DNA of 29,915 nucleotides from Chara braunii (Eukaryota; Streptophyta; Charophyceae; Charales; Characeae). The stretch covers positions 4,627,409 through 4,657,323 of the forward strand of contig BFEA01000007.1 in assembly GCA_003427395.1 (NCBI GenBank), read 5' to 3'. The position numbers and the translations under genes are program-made. Below, one piece after another: positions 28,591-29,915 of the stretch (within the stretch, counting starts at the first letter, position 1; each line of letters starts with the position of its first letter). A model generated the notes under the pieces. It saw nothing but the letters and a program-made list of their open reading frames with translations. It searched no databases and had not been told where the DNA came from.

Positions 28591-28950
28591 CTATAGCTTC
28601 TTGCTTTGAGTTTTTTTCGCCAACAATTCTGAGTGAGACAAATCCTTGAAGTGTTGCACACAGGGCCTGGCGCAGTGGTGCCGACCCTCGCCCCAGGCCA
28701 GTAGACCGATGCATCTGGCAACCCTCCCCCACGGCTGGCAGGCTGATGCATCCTGTGGCCAGCGTGGATATGGCAGCGACCTTAGCATTGTGCTGGGGGG
28801 ACCGGTGGTCCAGACCTGAAGGGCGGTAAACAATGACTGGTTGAGCCTTATCGGGTGATAGTTTTCTCATCATTTCATTCGACATGAAGACATTTCGATT
28901 GTCAATGAGCACAGTGAGCAGTGTCGAGGCCTCACAACTGTCGAGCAGTG
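28586..28950 (-). CDS. Hypothetical protein fragment over the duplicated block
   Basis: The minus frame reads EASTLLTVLIDNRNVFMSNE, MMRKLSPDKAQPVIVYRPSG, LDHRSPQHNAKVAAISTLA and TGCIS, then a less ordered tail to the stop near 28586. No family is recognised. The reason to list it is that the tandem copy at 28960-29165 keeps the first 35 residues with mostly conservative or silent changes (AVLIDNRNVFMSNE, SPDKTQPVIIYRP) before a stop. It may be a fragment of an unknown element or host gene. Start not determinable. Confidence 0.25.
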
Positions 28951-29165
28951 TCTTTGGCTGGCTGATGTATCCTGTGGCCAGCGTGGATATGGCAGCGACC
29001 TTAGCATTGTGCTGGGGGGACCGGTGGTCCAGACCTAAGGGCGGTAAATAATGACTGGTTGAGTTTTATCGGGCGATAATTTTCTCATCATTTCATTCGA
29101 CATGAAGACATTTCGATTGTCAATGAGCACAGCGAGCAGTGTCGAGGCCTCACAAGTGTAGATCA
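28741..29165 (+). repeat. 219-bp tandem duplication
   Basis: CTGATGCATCCTGTGG at 28743 and CTGATGTATCCTGTGG at 28962 begin two copies that stay nearly identical through ACTGGTTGAG, TTCTCATCATTTCATTCGAC, TTTCGATTGTCAATGAGCAC and GTGTCGAGGCCTCACAA. Differences are few substitutions and a 1-bp deletion, so the duplication is recent relative to other repeats here. Confidence 0.95.
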
Positions 29166-29915
29166 GTATCTTAACGGGTGTTTTTTTTCTGAATGTTCGT
29201 TTCTTTTGCTTTGTTGTTACATGAGATTGTAGTGTCCTTCTCTCCCTTTCTCTCCCTGGTGACCAAGAGTTAAAAACGAGTGTGCCGTTCAGCTATCAGG
29301 GAAGTATGCTGCTGGTTGTTGCTTTCCTTTCCTCACACTGTATATGGGAAACTCCGTGTTGTATTGCACTTAGCTTTGATTGTTGATTTGTTTTTCGATG
29401 AGCACGTTCCTTTCATTTGTTTTTGGGGCACTGTGTATATTTAAAAGGGCCTTCACGAATTATACCTCAGATGAATACCCCAACAGCGAGGGGCCCTGTC
29501 GGCCAGAACTTAAATTCACGAGCAGCAACCTAAAAGAAAAGTTCCTGAGGCAAATGTTGCATCCATGATGAAATGAAAAGTCGTTTTGAACAGTCGCAAA
29601 CAGGTCCTGCACGAACAGGTATCGGACACAGTTTTCAAGACTGAGTTAGGGTCATGTCTCCTCGATGGAAAGTCGTCTGTTCGGCAATGAGTCAAAGGCC
29701 ACAGTCCCAGTCCAATCATAATCCCACGAGTCAGTGCTGATCCAGACCAGGAGTCCAAAAGACAGGCCCGATGGCCCAAAGCAGCAGCAGACCATGGGAA
29801 AAGATACTGGGACACACACGTTGCAACAACGGGTACTGGGCAGGGCTGAATGCAGGCCACACCAGGCCAGTCCAGCACTATAAAGGACTGGCCAGCCTCC
29901 CATTTGGACAGATGC
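29166..29915. other. Unassigned right flank
   Basis: No recognised gene. The last 250 bp are GC-rich with GGCCCAAAG/CAGGCC words and a small CCAGTCC...GGACTGG hairpin around 29868-29892, reminiscent of the LTR composition of elements A and B, but no boundary or alignment supports calling an LTR. Confidence 0.4.

Noticed and set aside
29652-29903. LTR at the right edge
   Set aside because: Composition and GGCCCA words resemble the A/B LTRs, but no terminus, PBS or alignable block was found.

Overview
This is a repeat-dominated eukaryotic window, most likely nuclear DNA from the green lineage. Reasons: it carries several decayed Ty3/gypsy chromoviruses whose primer-binding sites match the plant-type initiator tRNA-Met pattern (TGGTATCAGAGC...), Stowaway-like TA-target miniature elements, many di- and trinucleotide microsatellites, a run of Ns, and no long intact host gene. 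A streptophyte alga with a large repeat-rich genome (Chara-like) is my guess; no taxonomic marker in the window proves it.

Layout. 1-1.2 kb: pyrimidine-rich lead-in, then a broken host-type gene whose reading frames look like a Josephin-like cysteine protease followed by two RING-type zinc-finger modules. 1.2-2.2 kb: a 39-bp tandem repeat, a CA microsatellite and unassigned DNA. 2.2-4.16 kb: element A, a minus-strand LTR, primer-binding site and leader with no coding part. 4.16-9.55 kb: unassigned spacer with tandem duplications and a cluster of small TA-flanked miniature elements. 9.55-22.5 kb: element B, a plus-strand chromovirus with 5' LTR, PBS, leader, broken gag, protease, RT, RNase H, integrase, chromodomain, polypurine tract and a 3' LTR. 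Its integrase is split by a 492-bp DNA transposon, and its 3' LTR is split by a second retroelement, E (17902-21998), which holds the sequence gap, microsatellites, an AT-rich block and a gag relic. 22.5-23.75 kb: degenerate tandem repeats. 23.76-24.68 kb: element D, a minus-strand integrase C-terminus with chromodomain that is still open. 24.7-26.0 kb: a GTCAA array, a CT microsatellite and an orphan PBS with LTR-like flank. 26.0-28.1 kb: element C, a pol fragment in circularly permuted order (RNase H, then protease, then RT). 28.1-29.9 kb: unassigned DNA with a 219-bp tandem duplication that preserves a minus-strand reading frame.

Nothing here looks like a working operon or defence system. 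The window is a layered record of retroelement insertion, recombination and decay. The parts most worth following are the Josephin/RING gene relic, the permuted pol with all five nonsense codons explained by C-to-T change, the transposon with a G-run array inside the integrase, the TA-flanked miniature element family and the near-helically spaced GTCAA array.
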